NCBI RefSeq assembly: GCF_000255705.1 | Contig: NZ_JH636446.1 | Coordinates: 101,731 to 165,730 of the forward strand | Reading direction: 5' to 3' | Origin: Zavarzinella formosa DSM 19928 | GTDB lineage: Bacteria; Planctomycetota; Planctomycetia; Gemmatales; Gemmataceae | DNA length: 64,000 bases | Shown: positions 9,096 through 17,981 of the stretch, piece by piece | How the letters are laid out: every line of letters begins with the position of its first letter | Position numbering within the stretch: position 1 is the first letter of the stretch | The notes under the pieces: generated by a model | The model's database searches: none | Told to the model about the DNA's origin: nothing | The model's input: the letters and a program-made list of their open reading frames with translations, nothing else | Position numbers and translations under genes: made by a program

Positions 9096-9677
9096 TTGGC
9101 GGTAACCGTCGAGTTCGTCAATGTCATTGTGCGGAAGCCCGCAGTGGAGGCGAGATTCCGCGGTGGACTCGATGGTTTCGCACGCCAAGACCTGAGCAAT
9201 CTCACCGAGGACGACCATCTGTTACGTGTCAGCTTTATGAGCACTGCCGAGGCGTGGGGCTTTGTCTCGGAACTGGAAGCGGGCGGCCTGCGCTATCTCG
9301 ATGCGGTGGCCGATTCTGATCTCGCGGTGGTTGGGTGGGACAAAAGCCTTTCACCGCCTTGGCTGACTGCGGGGATTGTCTCCGGACACTTGGCTTGCTG
9401 GGCAAGCGACTATCCGCCCGGCGAACTGGCTTGGCCGGAGCCTGGCTTCCTTCTGTGTTGTTCTTGGGTTGTGTACGATTCGCTGGCCAATGTGTTTAAA
9501 CAATGCGGGGCCGACATATATGAGACGGCGGGCGGGGCAGAACCTGACACCCTTATCAAGTTGCGCTGCGTTCGCGGGGATGCCGAGATAATGATTGATG
9601 TCGTCGGAGAGCGAGAAGGCGATTCTCCTGTCACATTGTTGGTAGGGGTTCACGACCCGAGGTTTCGTTTTCCGTGA
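9096..9677 (+). CDS. Hypothetical protein gene, 3' end replaced by an IS66 insertion
   Basis: The frame contains VEFVNVIVRKPAVEARFRGG and FARQDLSNLTEDDHLLRVSF, with no signal peptide. It resembles small uncharacterised proteins I associate with planctomycetes, possibly of immunity type, but I assign no function. I choose the TTG at 9096 because GAGGGGAG lies about 8 nt upstream; another TTG at 9006 has no such site. Codons up to 9641 are original. From 9642 the frame runs into the IS66 left end and stops at 9677, giving 11 foreign residues. The original end is at 11134-11229, and joining the two gives a 213-residue protein. Confidence 0.7.
   Translation: MAVTVEFVNVIVRKPAVEARFRGGLDGFARQDLSNLTEDDHLLRVSFMSTAEAWGFVSELEAGGLRYLDAVADSDLAVVGWDKSLSPPWLTAGIVSGHLACWASDYPPGELAWPEPGFLLCCSWVVYDSLANVFKQCGADIYETAGGAEPDTLIKLRCVRGDAEIMIDVVGEREGDSPVTLLVGVHDPRFRFP
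9634..9641. repeat. Target-site duplication, left copy
   Basis: CATTGTTG directly abuts the left end of the IS66 element and is repeated exactly at 11126-11133. Eight base pairs is the usual duplication length for IS66 elements. Confidence 0.95.
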
Positions 9678-11125
9678 ACCTATGGTAGCGTATGGCGCAT
9701 GGACGTGCCGAAGCTGACTCCGGAGATGATGGCGGCGTGGCCGCCGGAGGCGGTCGTTTTCATTCAACTGTTGCTGGCGAAGATCGCGGACCTTGAGGAG
9801 AAGCTGAACAAGAACTCGCACAATTCCTCGAAGCCGCCGTCGAGCGACGGGCCGGCCGTCAAGCCGGCTCCCCCGAAACCGGCCTCCGGAAAGAAACCGG
9901 GCGGCCAGCCGGGGCATCCGAAACAATCCCGGACGCTGATCCCGGCCGCCCAATGCCATCGCGTGATCCCCTGTTTCCCCGCCGCCTGCCGCCACTGCTC
10001 GAAGCCGCTGACGGGAAACGATCCGAACCCGTTGCGATTTCAAGTGACCGAACTGCCGCCGGTGAAGCCCAATGTCACGGAATATCAACGCCACCGGCTC
10101 GATTGTTCCTGCGGGTTTTCGACCTGCGGCCCGTTGCCGGCCGGGGTGACCGGCCAGGACGGGCCGCGGTTGCGTGGCTGCGCGGTGTTGCTGACCGGAC
10201 GGTATCGGCTGAGCAAGGAGAACGCGGCGAACTTGATGGGCGACCTGTTCGGGGTGTCGCTGTCGGCCGGCCAGGTCTGTTCCATTGAGGCCGGGGCGGG
10301 CCGGGTGTTGCAGCCGGTCGCCGACGAGATTCTCCGGGCCGCCCGCCAGTCGGCGTCGAACATTGACGAGACGTCGATGGGCAAGGGCCGCTGGCTGTGG
10401 GTGATGGTCACGGCCGTCGGCACGGCCTTCCAGATCGTCTCCGGCCGGAACCGCGAAGAATTGTTGAAATTGATCGGCGAGACGTATGTCCGCGTCCTGA
10501 CCAGCGACCGGCACAGCCTCTATTCCCGGGTGCCGCCCGGCGACCATCAATACTGTTGGGCTCATTTGCGGCGGGATTTTCAGGCAATGAGCGACCGGAA
10601 CAACGACGGGTCAGTCATCGGCCGGGAGTTGTTGAAGTTGTCGGACGAGTTGTTCGACTTGTGGAAGCGGGTGCGGGACGGGAAGCTGACCAAGTCCGCC
10701 TTCGCCTCGAAGATGTCCCGCCGGGGCGTGTTCCGCACCCGCTTCAACGCCGCGTTGGAACGGGGCGTGGCGAGCGGCTGCGCCAAGACGAGCGGCACAT
10801 GCGCCCGACTCGCGGAGCAGGAGGTCTCGTTGTTCCGCTTCGCCTTCAACGACGGGGTGGAACCGACCAACAACGCCGCCGAGCGGGCGATCCGTCACGG
10901 CGTCATCTGGCGCAAGCAAAGCCACGGTCCGAAGAGCGAGTCCGGGGCGAAATACCTGGCCAACATCTGGAGCGTCGTGGAGACCTGCCGTCAGCAGGGT
11001 CGAAAGGCTTGGGACTTCCTCGCCGACTGCTTCGACGCCGCCCAAGCCGGGCGTCCGTTGCCGAGACTGGTCGCCTTGGAACCACGGACTCAAGCGGCCT
11101 GAATTAATGGGTCGTGAACTGTTAC
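9642..11125 (+). mobile_element. Complete IS66-family insertion sequence (1484 bp)
   Basis: The ends form 17-bp inverted repeats with 3 mismatches: GTAGGGGTTCACGACCC at 9642-9658 and the complement of GGGTCGTGAACTGTTAC at 11109-11125. They start with GTA, as IS66 ends do. Perfect 8-bp direct repeats flank it. It carries a single transposase gene and lacks the tnpA/tnpB accessory genes of classical IS66 members, which fits the ISBst12-like subgroup. Intact ends, intact transposase and identical target repeats indicate a recent insertion. Confidence 0.95.
9699..11102 (+). CDS. IS66 family transposase
   Basis: A 467-residue DDE transposase that looks complete. It starts with a leucine-zipper-like segment (LLAKIADLEEKLNKNSHNSS), then the KPPSSDG stretch and a zinc-finger region with Cys at about 92, 97, 100, 136, 138 and 143. 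The catalytic core has NIDETSM (Asp about 223), LTSDRHSLY (Asp about 270) and GVEPTNNAAERAIR (Glu about 388), with YCWAHLRRDF between, as in IS66 TnpC proteins. It lies wholly inside the inverted repeats. It catalyses transposition of this element. Confidence 0.96.
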   Translation: MDVPKLTPEMMAAWPPEAVVFIQLLLAKIADLEEKLNKNSHNSSKPPSSDGPAVKPAPPKPASGKKPGGQPGHPKQSRTLIPAAQCHRVIPCFPAACRHCSKPLTGNDPNPLRFQVTELPPVKPNVTEYQRHRLDCSCGFSTCGPLPAGVTGQDGPRLRGCAVLLTGRYRLSKENAANLMGDLFGVSLSAGQVCSIEAGAGRVLQPVADEILRAARQSASNIDETSMGKGRWLWVMVTAVGTAFQIVSGRNREELLKLIGETYVRVLTSDRHSLYSRVPPGDHQYCWAHLRRDFQAMSDRNNDGSVIGRELLKLSDELFDLWKRVRDGKLTKSAFASKMSRRGVFRTRFNAALERGVASGCAKTSGTCARLAEQEVSLFRFAFNDGVEPTNNAAERAIRHGVIWRKQSHGPKSESGAKYLANIWSVVETCRQQGRKAWDFLADCFDAAQAGRPLPRLVALEPRTQAA

Positions 11126-11133
11126 CATTGTTG
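11126..11133. repeat. Target-site duplication, right copy
   Basis: CATTGTTG immediately after the right IS66 end, identical to 9634-9641. Confidence 0.95.
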
Positions 11134-11229
11134 GGCCGCCGTCAATTCGCGAGGCGAAAGCAGTTTTCTGCGGATGTTGCCCTGATCCATGACTTGGTAG
11201 CGGTCCTTGAGCAAGAAGGTGCCGAGTGA
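11134..11229 (+). pseudogene. 3' fragment of the gene interrupted by IS66
   Basis: After the right target repeat the sequence is open in the frame that continues codon 9639-9641: GRRQFARRKQFSADVALIHD and then eleven more residues to a TGA at 11227-11229. This 31-codon tail was the C-terminus of the gene starting at 9096. It has no start of its own and is now separated by 1.48 kb. Confidence 0.85.
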
Positions 11230-11462
11230 CGGCCACGAAAATGATCGTTTCAGCGGCGAGGCATGCGAAGGTGTTCGAACCGGATGCCGCAGGCGACCAT
11301 CACAAGGAATAATGCCAAATTGCACTGATTATTTGCCAAGGTGGAGTCGGAAGGAGTCTTCCAGACTGTGACCTTTCGTCAGTAATCAATGCGATTCGGT
11401 ATCACACATGTGGTGGAATAGATAGCCGCGTCGGCATATTCGCCGACGCGGCCAGACTCACG

Positions 11463-11711
11463 TTATGATTGGCCGAGGGAATCGGCACACGCCGGACACA
11501 TGCAACTTTCCCGAACGATCTGCTTCCCTCGCCCGCCGGGGTCGTCGTGGTGATGCCTCCGGGATTTTTTGCTGGAGGGGGTTTTCGGAGGCAGGACGAC
11601 GACATTGGCCTTGGACCGGAACGGATACTCACGGTCCCGTCGTTCCAAGACGACACGGCGTGAGGGGGTGCCCGCAGGCATCACCCGATGACACTTCTGG
11701 CAACGATACAT
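11463..11711 (-). CDS. Small zinc-ribbon-like protein
   Basis: From the ATG at 11711 the product is 82 residues: MYRCQKCHRVMPAGTPSRRV begins with a CxxC pair, and ESCMCPACADSLGQS near the end supplies a second CxxC pair, so one metal-binding ribbon can form. The middle, about YPFRSKANVVVLPPKTPSSK, is basic, and HHHDDPGGRGKQIVRE precedes the second pair. It resembles small planctomycete proteins of this CxxC...DDPGG...CPAC layout. The frame continues upstream but over hairpin-rich non-coding DNA, so I take the internal ATG; the ribosome site is weak. Function unknown; nucleic-acid binding is possible. Confidence 0.65.
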   Translation of the reverse strand: MYRCQKCHRVMPAGTPSRRVVLERRDREYPFRSKANVVVLPPKTPSSKKSRRHHHDDPGGRGKQIVRESCMCPACADSLGQS

Positions 11712-11717
11712 GAGATT

Positions 11718-12017
11718 GAGCCGTGAGGTGCCTCCGGGGTGGCTCAGTTCCCGAGAGGTTTGTAACCCCCATAATGGGGGTGAGTCAGCCAAACGCCCCG
11801 TCTCGACGCGAGAACGGGACAAACACACTCCGAACAGGAGTGAACGGGGTCAGCCCCAAGCGATGCGGTTAGCATCGGCCGGGTGATTGAAGTTAGAAAC
11901 AGGCTGGCAAGGAGTGGCCGGGAACATCGGCCATTCATCAAGAGGGATCATGAACGTGAGCCGCTGAGTGTTGGTTTGGGTGGCTCATGGCCAAACCGGT
12001 TTGAGTCCCGAGGGACT
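11718..12017. repeat. Block of short hairpins in non-coding DNA
   Basis: At least seven small stem-loops follow each other. Examples: ACCCCC-ATAAT-GGGGGT (11765-11781); CCCG/CGGG plus TCTCG-ACG-CGAGA (11797-11818); CACTCC-GAACA-GGAGTG (11826-11842); GGGG-TCAG-CCCC (11846-11857); CGATGC-GGTTA-GCATCG (11861-11877); TGGCCG/CGGCCA (11915-11933); GGTTTGG/CCAAACC (11973-11997); AGTCC-CGAG-GGACT (12004-12017). Three share a 6-bp stem with a 5-nt loop but have different stem sequences. This suggests selection for structure, as an RNA leader of the hydrolase gene or a repeat array. Confidence 0.6.
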
Positions 12018-12072
12018 GTTGTTGAATAGAATCGTAACCACCCGATGGCGATTGACAAGGGGACTTGGCGAA

Positions 12073-13008
12073 ATGGAATCCGCGACGACCACTCCCGTCC
12101 CCAAGCGAACATGGCGAAACCGCCTCGGCCGGTTGCTGGCTCTTACCGGGTTCGGCATCGTTGCTTGGTTGATCGTTTCTTATCTTGCGGTCCGTCAACT
12201 CACCCGGCGGGTTGCGTCAATCCGAGAGGAGCCTGTTCCTTCAATCGCCTGGGGCAAGATTGAGCCATTGCGGCTTACCTCCAAAGACGGCCAGGAACTT
12301 GGGGCGTGGTACTTCGAGGGACGCGCCGACCGGCCGTTGGTCCTGATCCTTCATGGCAATGGGGGAAATCGGTCCATTTGCCTGCCGGAGGCGGAATATA
12401 TTGCAAAAACGGGAAGCCCGGTCCTGATGATTTCTTTCCGGGCGCACGGGGATTCCACCGGTGAATTGAACGACTTCGGATACGGCGGGCGGCACGACGT
12501 GATCGCGGCCGTCGAATGGCTTCACGAGCGGCATCCCGGCCGACCCGTTGTGATTTGGGGCCGGTCGATGGGATCGGCGGCCGCTCTGTTCGCGGCGGGA
12601 GACTTGGGCGACCAAGTGAGCGGCTTCATCTTGGAATGCCCATATCAAGATCTTCATATCGCGACGAGAAACCGCACCCGAAGAGTTCTCCCGCCGGGCT
12701 TGGAGTATGTCGCTTACGCGGGGCTGTCAACCGTCGCCCCGTTGGTGTTACCGCACACGGACGACATTTCTCCGTTGAAGGCCGCCGCCAATGTTTCCAA
12801 GTCGGCCCGTGTGTTGGTGATGGCCGGCGGCGCGGATAACCGGGCGACGCCGGAAGAGGCCAGGGCGATTGCCAACGCCATCGGAGAAAATGCGGAACTC
12901 GTTGTTGTCGATCAGGCCGGCCATATGGGCGTGAGGTTCGTAGACCCCGAAACATTCCAACGAACCGTCTTCGGACTTCTGGATCAATGCTCGCCACCCA
13001 AGAAATGA
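12073..13008 (+). CDS. Membrane-anchored alpha/beta hydrolase
   Basis: A 311-residue protein from the ATG at 12073; the frame is open upstream only across the hairpin block. A single membrane helix lies at about residues 17-37 (LLALTGFGIVAWLIVSYLAV). The hydrolase fold shows LVLILHGNGGNRS (oxyanion region), nucleophile elbow VIWGRSMGSAAAL (Ser in GRSMG), an Asp in MAGGADNRATPEE and a His in VDQAGHMGVRF. This is the arrangement of the ABHD12/13 or BEM46-like serine hydrolases. The substrate is unknown. AAGGGG lies about 13 nt before the start. Confidence 0.85.
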   Translation: MESATTTPVPKRTWRNRLGRLLALTGFGIVAWLIVSYLAVRQLTRRVASIREEPVPSIAWGKIEPLRLTSKDGQELGAWYFEGRADRPLVLILHGNGGNRSICLPEAEYIAKTGSPVLMISFRAHGDSTGELNDFGYGGRHDVIAAVEWLHERHPGRPVVIWGRSMGSAAALFAAGDLGDQVSGFILECPYQDLHIATRNRTRRVLPPGLEYVAYAGLSTVAPLVLPHTDDISPLKAAANVSKSARVLVMAGGADNRATPEEARAIANAIGENAELVVVDQAGHMGVRFVDPETFQRTVFGLLDQCSPPKK

Positions 13009-13064
13009 ATGCGGCTAGGTGGAGACGTGACTTCGCCGACCAATCATCCCAACGGGGCCATCGA

Positions 13065-14171
13065 ATGACTGTCCGTCTGTTGCTGGTAATGTTGATCGGA
13101 TCGGCCGGGGTGAACGCGGCAGACCCGAGTGAAAAATTGGCTCCGTATTTCAAGCCTCCGGCCAAGTATGCGACTGATCTCGGCGATTACCGTTCCCCGC
13201 TGACCTTCGACGACGGCACGCTGGTTCGCACGGCCGAAGATTGGGCGAAGCGACGAGCCGAGATCAAGAAGTATTGGCACGGGCTGATGGGAGAATGGCC
13301 GGCCCTGATCGAGAAGCCCAAGATCGAGTATTTGGAGAAGGTTCGCCGCGAGGGGATCACCCAACATCATGTCAAAATTGAAACGGCCCCCGGCCGGTTG
13401 ACGGAGGATGCGTTTCTGCTTGTCCCCGATGGTGCCGGGCCGTTTCCCGCCGTGCTGGTCGTCTTCTACGAGGCAAAGACCGCCATCGGCCTCGGCAAGT
13501 CAACCCATCGTGATTTTGCCTTGCAACTCGCCAAACGCGGCTTTGTGACACTGTCTTTGGGTGGCAGCCCGACCACGTTTTACCCGACCAAGGAAACATG
13601 CAAGATTCAACCGCTCTCTTTTCATGCGTATGAGGCCGCCAACTGCGCCAGTCTGCTGGCGAATCTGCCAATGGTTGACCCCAAACGAATCGGCGTGACC
13701 GGCCACTCCTATGGAGGCAAATGGGCTTTGTTCGCCGCCTGCCTGCATGAGTCATTTGCCTGCGCGGCTTGGTCGGACCCCGGCATTGTGTTCGACGAGA
13801 AGCGAAGCAATGTCAACTATTGGGAACCGTGGTATCTCGGCTTCGAGCCGGGGAAAGACCGCAAGCCCGGCTTGCCGACGAACGAAAACCCCCGCATGGG
13901 ACCTTACAAGAAGATGATGGCCGACAACCGGGACTTGCATGAACTCCACGCCCTGATGGCCCCGCGGCCGTTTCTGGTGTCCGGCGGTGCCGAAGACCCG
14001 CCTGAGCGGTGGAAGGCTCTCAACCACGCGGTGGCGGTCAATAAATTGCTCGGGGCCGAGAACCGGGTCGGCATGACCAACCGTCCGACCCACGACCCGA
14101 CCGACGAGTCCAACGATCTGCTATGTCAGTTCTTTGAGTCCTTCCTGAAGCCCGCCACTCCTCCGAAATGA
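13065..14171 (+). CDS. Secreted alpha/beta hydrolase (dienelactone hydrolase/esterase-like)
   Basis: I start at the ATG at 13065 because it gives a signal peptide (MTVRLLLVMLIGSAGVNAAD) and a 368-residue protein; an upstream start at 12987 would overlap the previous gene. The core has FPAVLVVFYEAKTAIG, a nucleophile elbow IGVTGHSYGGKWALFAACLH (Ser in GHSYGG), WSDPGIVFDE and a late PRPFLVSGGAEDPPERW with HDPTDES supplying Asp/His candidates. The GxSxGGK elbow recalls CE15/CE7-type carbohydrate esterases, but I cannot fix the class. It starts 56 bp after the other hydrolase gene, so co-transcription is likely. Confidence 0.8.
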   Translation: MTVRLLLVMLIGSAGVNAADPSEKLAPYFKPPAKYATDLGDYRSPLTFDDGTLVRTAEDWAKRRAEIKKYWHGLMGEWPALIEKPKIEYLEKVRREGITQHHVKIETAPGRLTEDAFLLVPDGAGPFPAVLVVFYEAKTAIGLGKSTHRDFALQLAKRGFVTLSLGGSPTTFYPTKETCKIQPLSFHAYEAANCASLLANLPMVDPKRIGVTGHSYGGKWALFAACLHESFACAAWSDPGIVFDEKRSNVNYWEPWYLGFEPGKDRKPGLPTNENPRMGPYKKMMADNRDLHELHALMAPRPFLVSGGAEDPPERWKALNHAVAVNKLLGAENRVGMTNRPTHDPTDESNDLLCQFFESFLKPATPPK

Positions 14172-14268
14172 AAATATGTTCGGGAAGGTGTATCAATAAA
14201 CGGGGACTTCCCCGGATATTGTTTCCCGCCGCCGGACATCATCGAAATCTTCCCGAATCGAGCCGGAC

Positions 14269-16506
14269 ATGATTCATCTTGTTTCAATGTTTCTCTTTTC
14301 CCCACTTATTCCCGCTGCCGGGCATGTCGATTTTGAAACGCAAATCCGTCCGTTGTTTCAAGAACAATGCGTGAGCTGTCACGGGCCGACGAAGCAAAAA
14401 AACGGCTTGCGGCTTGATTCAAAGAGCGCGGCCTTCAAGGGGGGAGACAATGGGATTGCACTGGCGCCGAAAAAGAGCTCCGAGAGCGAATTGTTTCGCC
14501 GGGTGACACACCCGGATGCTGGCAAACGAATGCCACCCGGCAAAAACTCACTCACGCCCGCGCAGATCGAATTGTTGAAACGATGGATCGATGCCGGGGC
14601 CGACTGGCCGGAAACCAAGGCGGACCGCGAGGCCGCCCGAGACAAACGACTCGACCATTGGGCCTGGCAACCTGTGGTGAAAGTCCCGGTCCCGAATGTC
14701 AGCGACCCGGCGATTGGCAACGACATTGATCGGTTCATCCTGGCGAAACTACGGGAGAAGGGGCTGACGCTCGCCGCCGAAGCCGACCGACGAACGCTCA
14801 TCCGGCGGCTCTCTTATGATTTGACGGGGCTGCCTCCCTCTCCCGAGGCGGTGCAAGCGTTTCTTTCCGAAGCCGACCCGAAGGCATATGAGAAACTCGT
14901 TGATCGATTCCTCGCCTCCCCGCAGTACGGCGAGCGTTGGGCCAGACACTGGCTCGATATCGCCCACTATGCCGACACGCATGGCTTTGAACGCGATCAG
15001 CGGCGAGACCATGCCTGGCGATACCGAGATTGGGTCATCAAGGCGTTGAATCAGGATCAACCTTATGATGCCTTTTTGCGGGATCAAATTGCCGGAGATG
15101 TGATCCACCCGAATAGTCCCGACGGATTGACCGCGACGGGCTTTCTGGCGGCCGGGCCGTGGGATTTCGTCGGTCAGGCCGAGACGCCGAGTTTGGTCTT
15201 GAAGCGTCTCGCCCGAGCCGATGATCTCGATGACATGGTGACACAGGTTCTCACGGCCGCTTGCGGAGTGACGATCAACTGCGCCCGCTGTCACGACCAC
15301 AAACTCGACCCCATTTCTCAGAAAGAATATTACCAATTGTTGTCGGTCTTCGCCGGGGTGAAACGGGGCAACCGGGCGTTGTCCACCCAAGAGGAGAAGG
15401 AGTACAACGCGAAGCGGGCGCCGCTTGAAAAGCGGCTGGCCGAGATCAAAGCGAAGCCGGAATTGAAGGACGAACGCGACACCTTGCAGAAACAACTGGC
15501 GGCAATCCCGGAGCCGGCGAGGGTTTATGGCATTCTGAGCGAGACGCCCCCGGAGGTGAAACGACTGCACCGAGGCAACACGGAAGACCCAAAAGAAACA
15601 GTCTCGCCGGGAGCGATTGCGTGCGTGTCCAAGTTTAAACCGGAATTTGGAAACACCAGCCTTGGAGATGGCGAACGACGGCTGGCCTTTGCCAATTGGG
15701 TGACCCATCCGGACAATCCGCTGACCGGGCGGGTGATTGTCAATCGTCTCTGGCATCATCATTTCGGCGCCGGCCTGGTGGACACCCCGAGTGATTTCGG
15801 TCTGGGGGGCGGGTTGCCGTCGCATCCGGAGTTGCTGGACTGGCTGGCCGAAAAGCTGCGGGAAGAGAAATGGTCCTTGAAGGCCATGCACAGGCATATT
15901 TGTCTGAGCCGGGCGTATCGCCAAACATCGATCGCCAAGGGAGGCGAAAAGATCGACGGGAATAACCGCCTGCTTTGGAGGCAAAACACGCGCCGGGTCG
16001 ATGCCGAATCGCTTCGGGACGGCGTGTTAAGCATCAGCGGCAAACTGAATCCGGTGATGGGCGGGCCGGGTTATCGGGATTTTGAATACAAGGAAGAATA
16101 CGCCCCGGTTTACACCTATGTCACCGCCGACCGAAGCGAACTATGGCGACGAAGTATTTACCGTTTTGTGGTCCGCACGACTCCCCAACAGTTCCTGACA
16201 ACGCTGGATTGTCCGAATCCCGCGAATCTTTCCCCCGCCCGCACGGTGACAACCACCGCCCTGCAATCCTTGGCCATGCTCAACGATGAATTCATGTTGA
16301 AGCAGGCTGGCTATCTTGCCGCGCGATTGGAGAAAGAAGCCGGATCAAGCCGCGAGAAACAGATTCGCCTGGCTTTTGAGCTGGCCCTTGGCCGGCCTCC
16401 CGCTGCTGCGGAATTGAAAGGGGCTGAATCTCTGGCGGCCAAACACGGACTGGCGCAATTCTGTCGGTTCCTGCTCAATGCAAACGAATTCGTGACGATT
16501 GATTGA
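14269..16506 (+). CDS. PSCyt1-DUF1549-DUF1553 planctomycete cytochrome protein
   Basis: A 745-residue exported protein: signal peptide in the first 18 residues; PSCyt1 domain at about 25-105 with IRPLFQEQCVSCHGPTKQKN (haem motif CVSCH) and KRMPPGKNSLTPAQIELLKR; DUF1549 at about 150-360 with RRLSYDLTGLPPSPEAVQAF, CARCHDHKLDPISQKEYYQL; DUF1553 at about 465-735 with VNRLWHHHFGAGLVDTPSDF followed by GLGGGLPSHPELLDWLA, and QQFLTTLDCPNPANLSPAR. A Lys/Glu-rich linker at about 375-405 separates the halves. It is followed 53 bp later by its DUF1501 partner, making the second such pair in the window. Confidence 0.92.
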   Translation: MIHLVSMFLFSPLIPAAGHVDFETQIRPLFQEQCVSCHGPTKQKNGLRLDSKSAAFKGGDNGIALAPKKSSESELFRRVTHPDAGKRMPPGKNSLTPAQIELLKRWIDAGADWPETKADREAARDKRLDHWAWQPVVKVPVPNVSDPAIGNDIDRFILAKLREKGLTLAAEADRRTLIRRLSYDLTGLPPSPEAVQAFLSEADPKAYEKLVDRFLASPQYGERWARHWLDIAHYADTHGFERDQRRDHAWRYRDWVIKALNQDQPYDAFLRDQIAGDVIHPNSPDGLTATGFLAAGPWDFVGQAETPSLVLKRLARADDLDDMVTQVLTAACGVTINCARCHDHKLDPISQKEYYQLLSVFAGVKRGNRALSTQEEKEYNAKRAPLEKRLAEIKAKPELKDERDTLQKQLAAIPEPARVYGILSETPPEVKRLHRGNTEDPKETVSPGAIACVSKFKPEFGNTSLGDGERRLAFANWVTHPDNPLTGRVIVNRLWHHHFGAGLVDTPSDFGLGGGLPSHPELLDWLAEKLREEKWSLKAMHRHICLSRAYRQTSIAKGGEKIDGNNRLLWRQNTRRVDAESLRDGVLSISGKLNPVMGGPGYRDFEYKEEYAPVYTYVTADRSELWRRSIYRFVVRTTPQQFLTTLDCPNPANLSPARTVTTTALQSLAMLNDEFMLKQAGYLAARLEKEAGSSREKQIRLAFELALGRPPAAAELKGAESLAAKHGLAQFCRFLLNANEFVTID

Positions 16507-16559
16507 GTCTCGCGGCCACACATGGTTTCGCCCGAAACGATGAATGAACGAGGTTTCTC

Positions 16560-17978
16560 ATGACCATTTCCAACCGCCGCGATTTTCTTTCCCATGTGGG
16601 CAGCGGTTTCGGGGCGATGGCCTTCGCCTCGCTGTTGCACTCGGAATCCCAAGGCGCCGAAAAAGCCAGGACGCATCACCCGGCGAAGGCCGCTTCGGTG
16701 ATTCAGATTTTTTGTCCCGGCGGGATGAGCCAGGTTGACACCTTCGACTATCGGCCGGAACTTGAAAAGGCCGATGGCAAGACGTTTGACACCGAACTCG
16801 GCAAGCAGACCTTCGCGGGCTACGCCGGGAACTACGGCAAGAGTTTTTGGAAGTTCAAGCAACACGGCCAGTCGGGACGATGGATAAGCGATCTCTTCCC
16901 CAAGCTCTCGAAGCATGTGGATGAGATGGCGTTTATTTACTCCATGCAGAACAAGTCAGCCCTGCATGGCCCGGCCATGTTCATGATGAACAGCGGCTTC
17001 ATCCGGCCGGGTTTCCCGAGCATGGGCGCCTGGGTGAATTACGGATTGGGAAGCATGAACGAGAATTTGCCATCGTTCGTGGTGTTGCCGGATGTGCGCG
17101 GCCTGCCTCCCGGTGGCATCATCAACTGGGGCGCCGGTTTCCTCCCGGCCGTGCATCAGGGGACGGTGCTGGAAACCGCGAGCGGCAAAGACCCGATTGC
17201 CAATCTTTTTCCAACGATCAAGGCATCTGCCGAGGCTGAGAAAGACGGGCGGGAGTTTCTTCAATCGCTCAACCGCCGGCACGCGGAATCGCGGACCGGG
17301 GACACTCTGCTCGAAGCCCGGATCGCCAATTACGAACTGGCCGCGAAGTTGCAATTGAGCGCGCCTGAAACCGTGGATTTGAGCCGGGAATCAAAATTAG
17401 TTCACGAGCTTTATCAACTCACCGATGAGGATATTGGCCCGTTCGGCCGACAATGTTTGCTCGCCCGGAGGTTGGTGGAACGAAAGGTTCGGTTCGTGCA
17501 AATCTTCTGCGGAGCGGAGAACACCAATTCAAAGAAGATTCGGCCAAACTGGGATTCGCACGAGGACATCGTTCGCGATCATGGCTACTGGGGCCGCATT
17601 CTCGACACGGGAGCCAGTGCCTTGTTGAGCGACCTCAAGCGAACCGGCCTCCTCGACTCCACACTGGTGATTTGCACGACGGAATTTGGCCGTCAGCCCT
17701 TCATGCAGGGGAAACAAAAGGGCCGGGATCACAACCCCGGCGTGTTTACTTCCTGGCTCGCCGGCGGCGGGATCAAAGGAGGCGTCGGCTACGGTTCCAG
17801 CGATGAATTCGGATTCAAGGCCGCCGAGAAGCCGAGTTACAGTTATGATCTTCATGCCACCGCCCTGCATTTGCTGGGGTTGGATCATGAGAAACTGACC
17901 TTCTACCAAAACGGGATTCCGCGACGTCTGACAGATGTTCACGGGCATGTGATCCGTGAGATTCTGCGGGAAGCATGA
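16560..17978 (+). CDS. DUF1501 domain-containing protein
   Basis: A 472-residue protein with an N-terminal NRRDFLSHVGSGFGAMAFAS, a twin-arginine-like signal. DUF1501 hallmarks: SVIQIFCPGGMSQVDTFDYR at about 43-62, LHGPAMFMMNSGFIRPGFPS, LLARRLVERKVRFVQIFCGA, DSTLVICTTEFGRQPFMQGK and GRDHNPGVFTSWLAGGGIKG. It belongs to the subgroup longer at the N-terminus than the copy at 5.7-6.9 kb. GAGG lies 7 nt before the ATG. It is co-transcribed with the cytochrome gene upstream and ends 3 bp from the convergent TerC gene. Enzymatic activity is not established. Confidence 0.9.
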   Translation: MTISNRRDFLSHVGSGFGAMAFASLLHSESQGAEKARTHHPAKAASVIQIFCPGGMSQVDTFDYRPELEKADGKTFDTELGKQTFAGYAGNYGKSFWKFKQHGQSGRWISDLFPKLSKHVDEMAFIYSMQNKSALHGPAMFMMNSGFIRPGFPSMGAWVNYGLGSMNENLPSFVVLPDVRGLPPGGIINWGAGFLPAVHQGTVLETASGKDPIANLFPTIKASAEAEKDGREFLQSLNRRHAESRTGDTLLEARIANYELAAKLQLSAPETVDLSRESKLVHELYQLTDEDIGPFGRQCLLARRLVERKVRFVQIFCGAENTNSKKIRPNWDSHEDIVRDHGYWGRILDTGASALLSDLKRTGLLDSTLVICTTEFGRQPFMQGKQKGRDHNPGVFTSWLAGGGIKGGVGYGSSDEFGFKAAEKPSYSYDLHATALHLLGLDHEKLTFYQNGIPRRLTDVHGHVIREILREA

Positions 17979-17981
17979 ACA

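Noticed and set aside
8943-9218. Leftward 91-codon frame upstream of the IS66-disrupted gene
   Set aside because: Composition is not protein-like and it overlaps the better supported rightward gene.
11718-12017. Hairpin block considered as a CRISPR array
   Set aside because: Stems differ in sequence and there are no identical direct repeats with even spacers, nor any cas gene.
14749-15984. 411-codon leftward frame within the cytochrome gene at 14.3-16.5 kb
   Set aside because: Antisense shadow; the rightward frame carries PSCyt1, DUF1549 and DUF1553 motifs.
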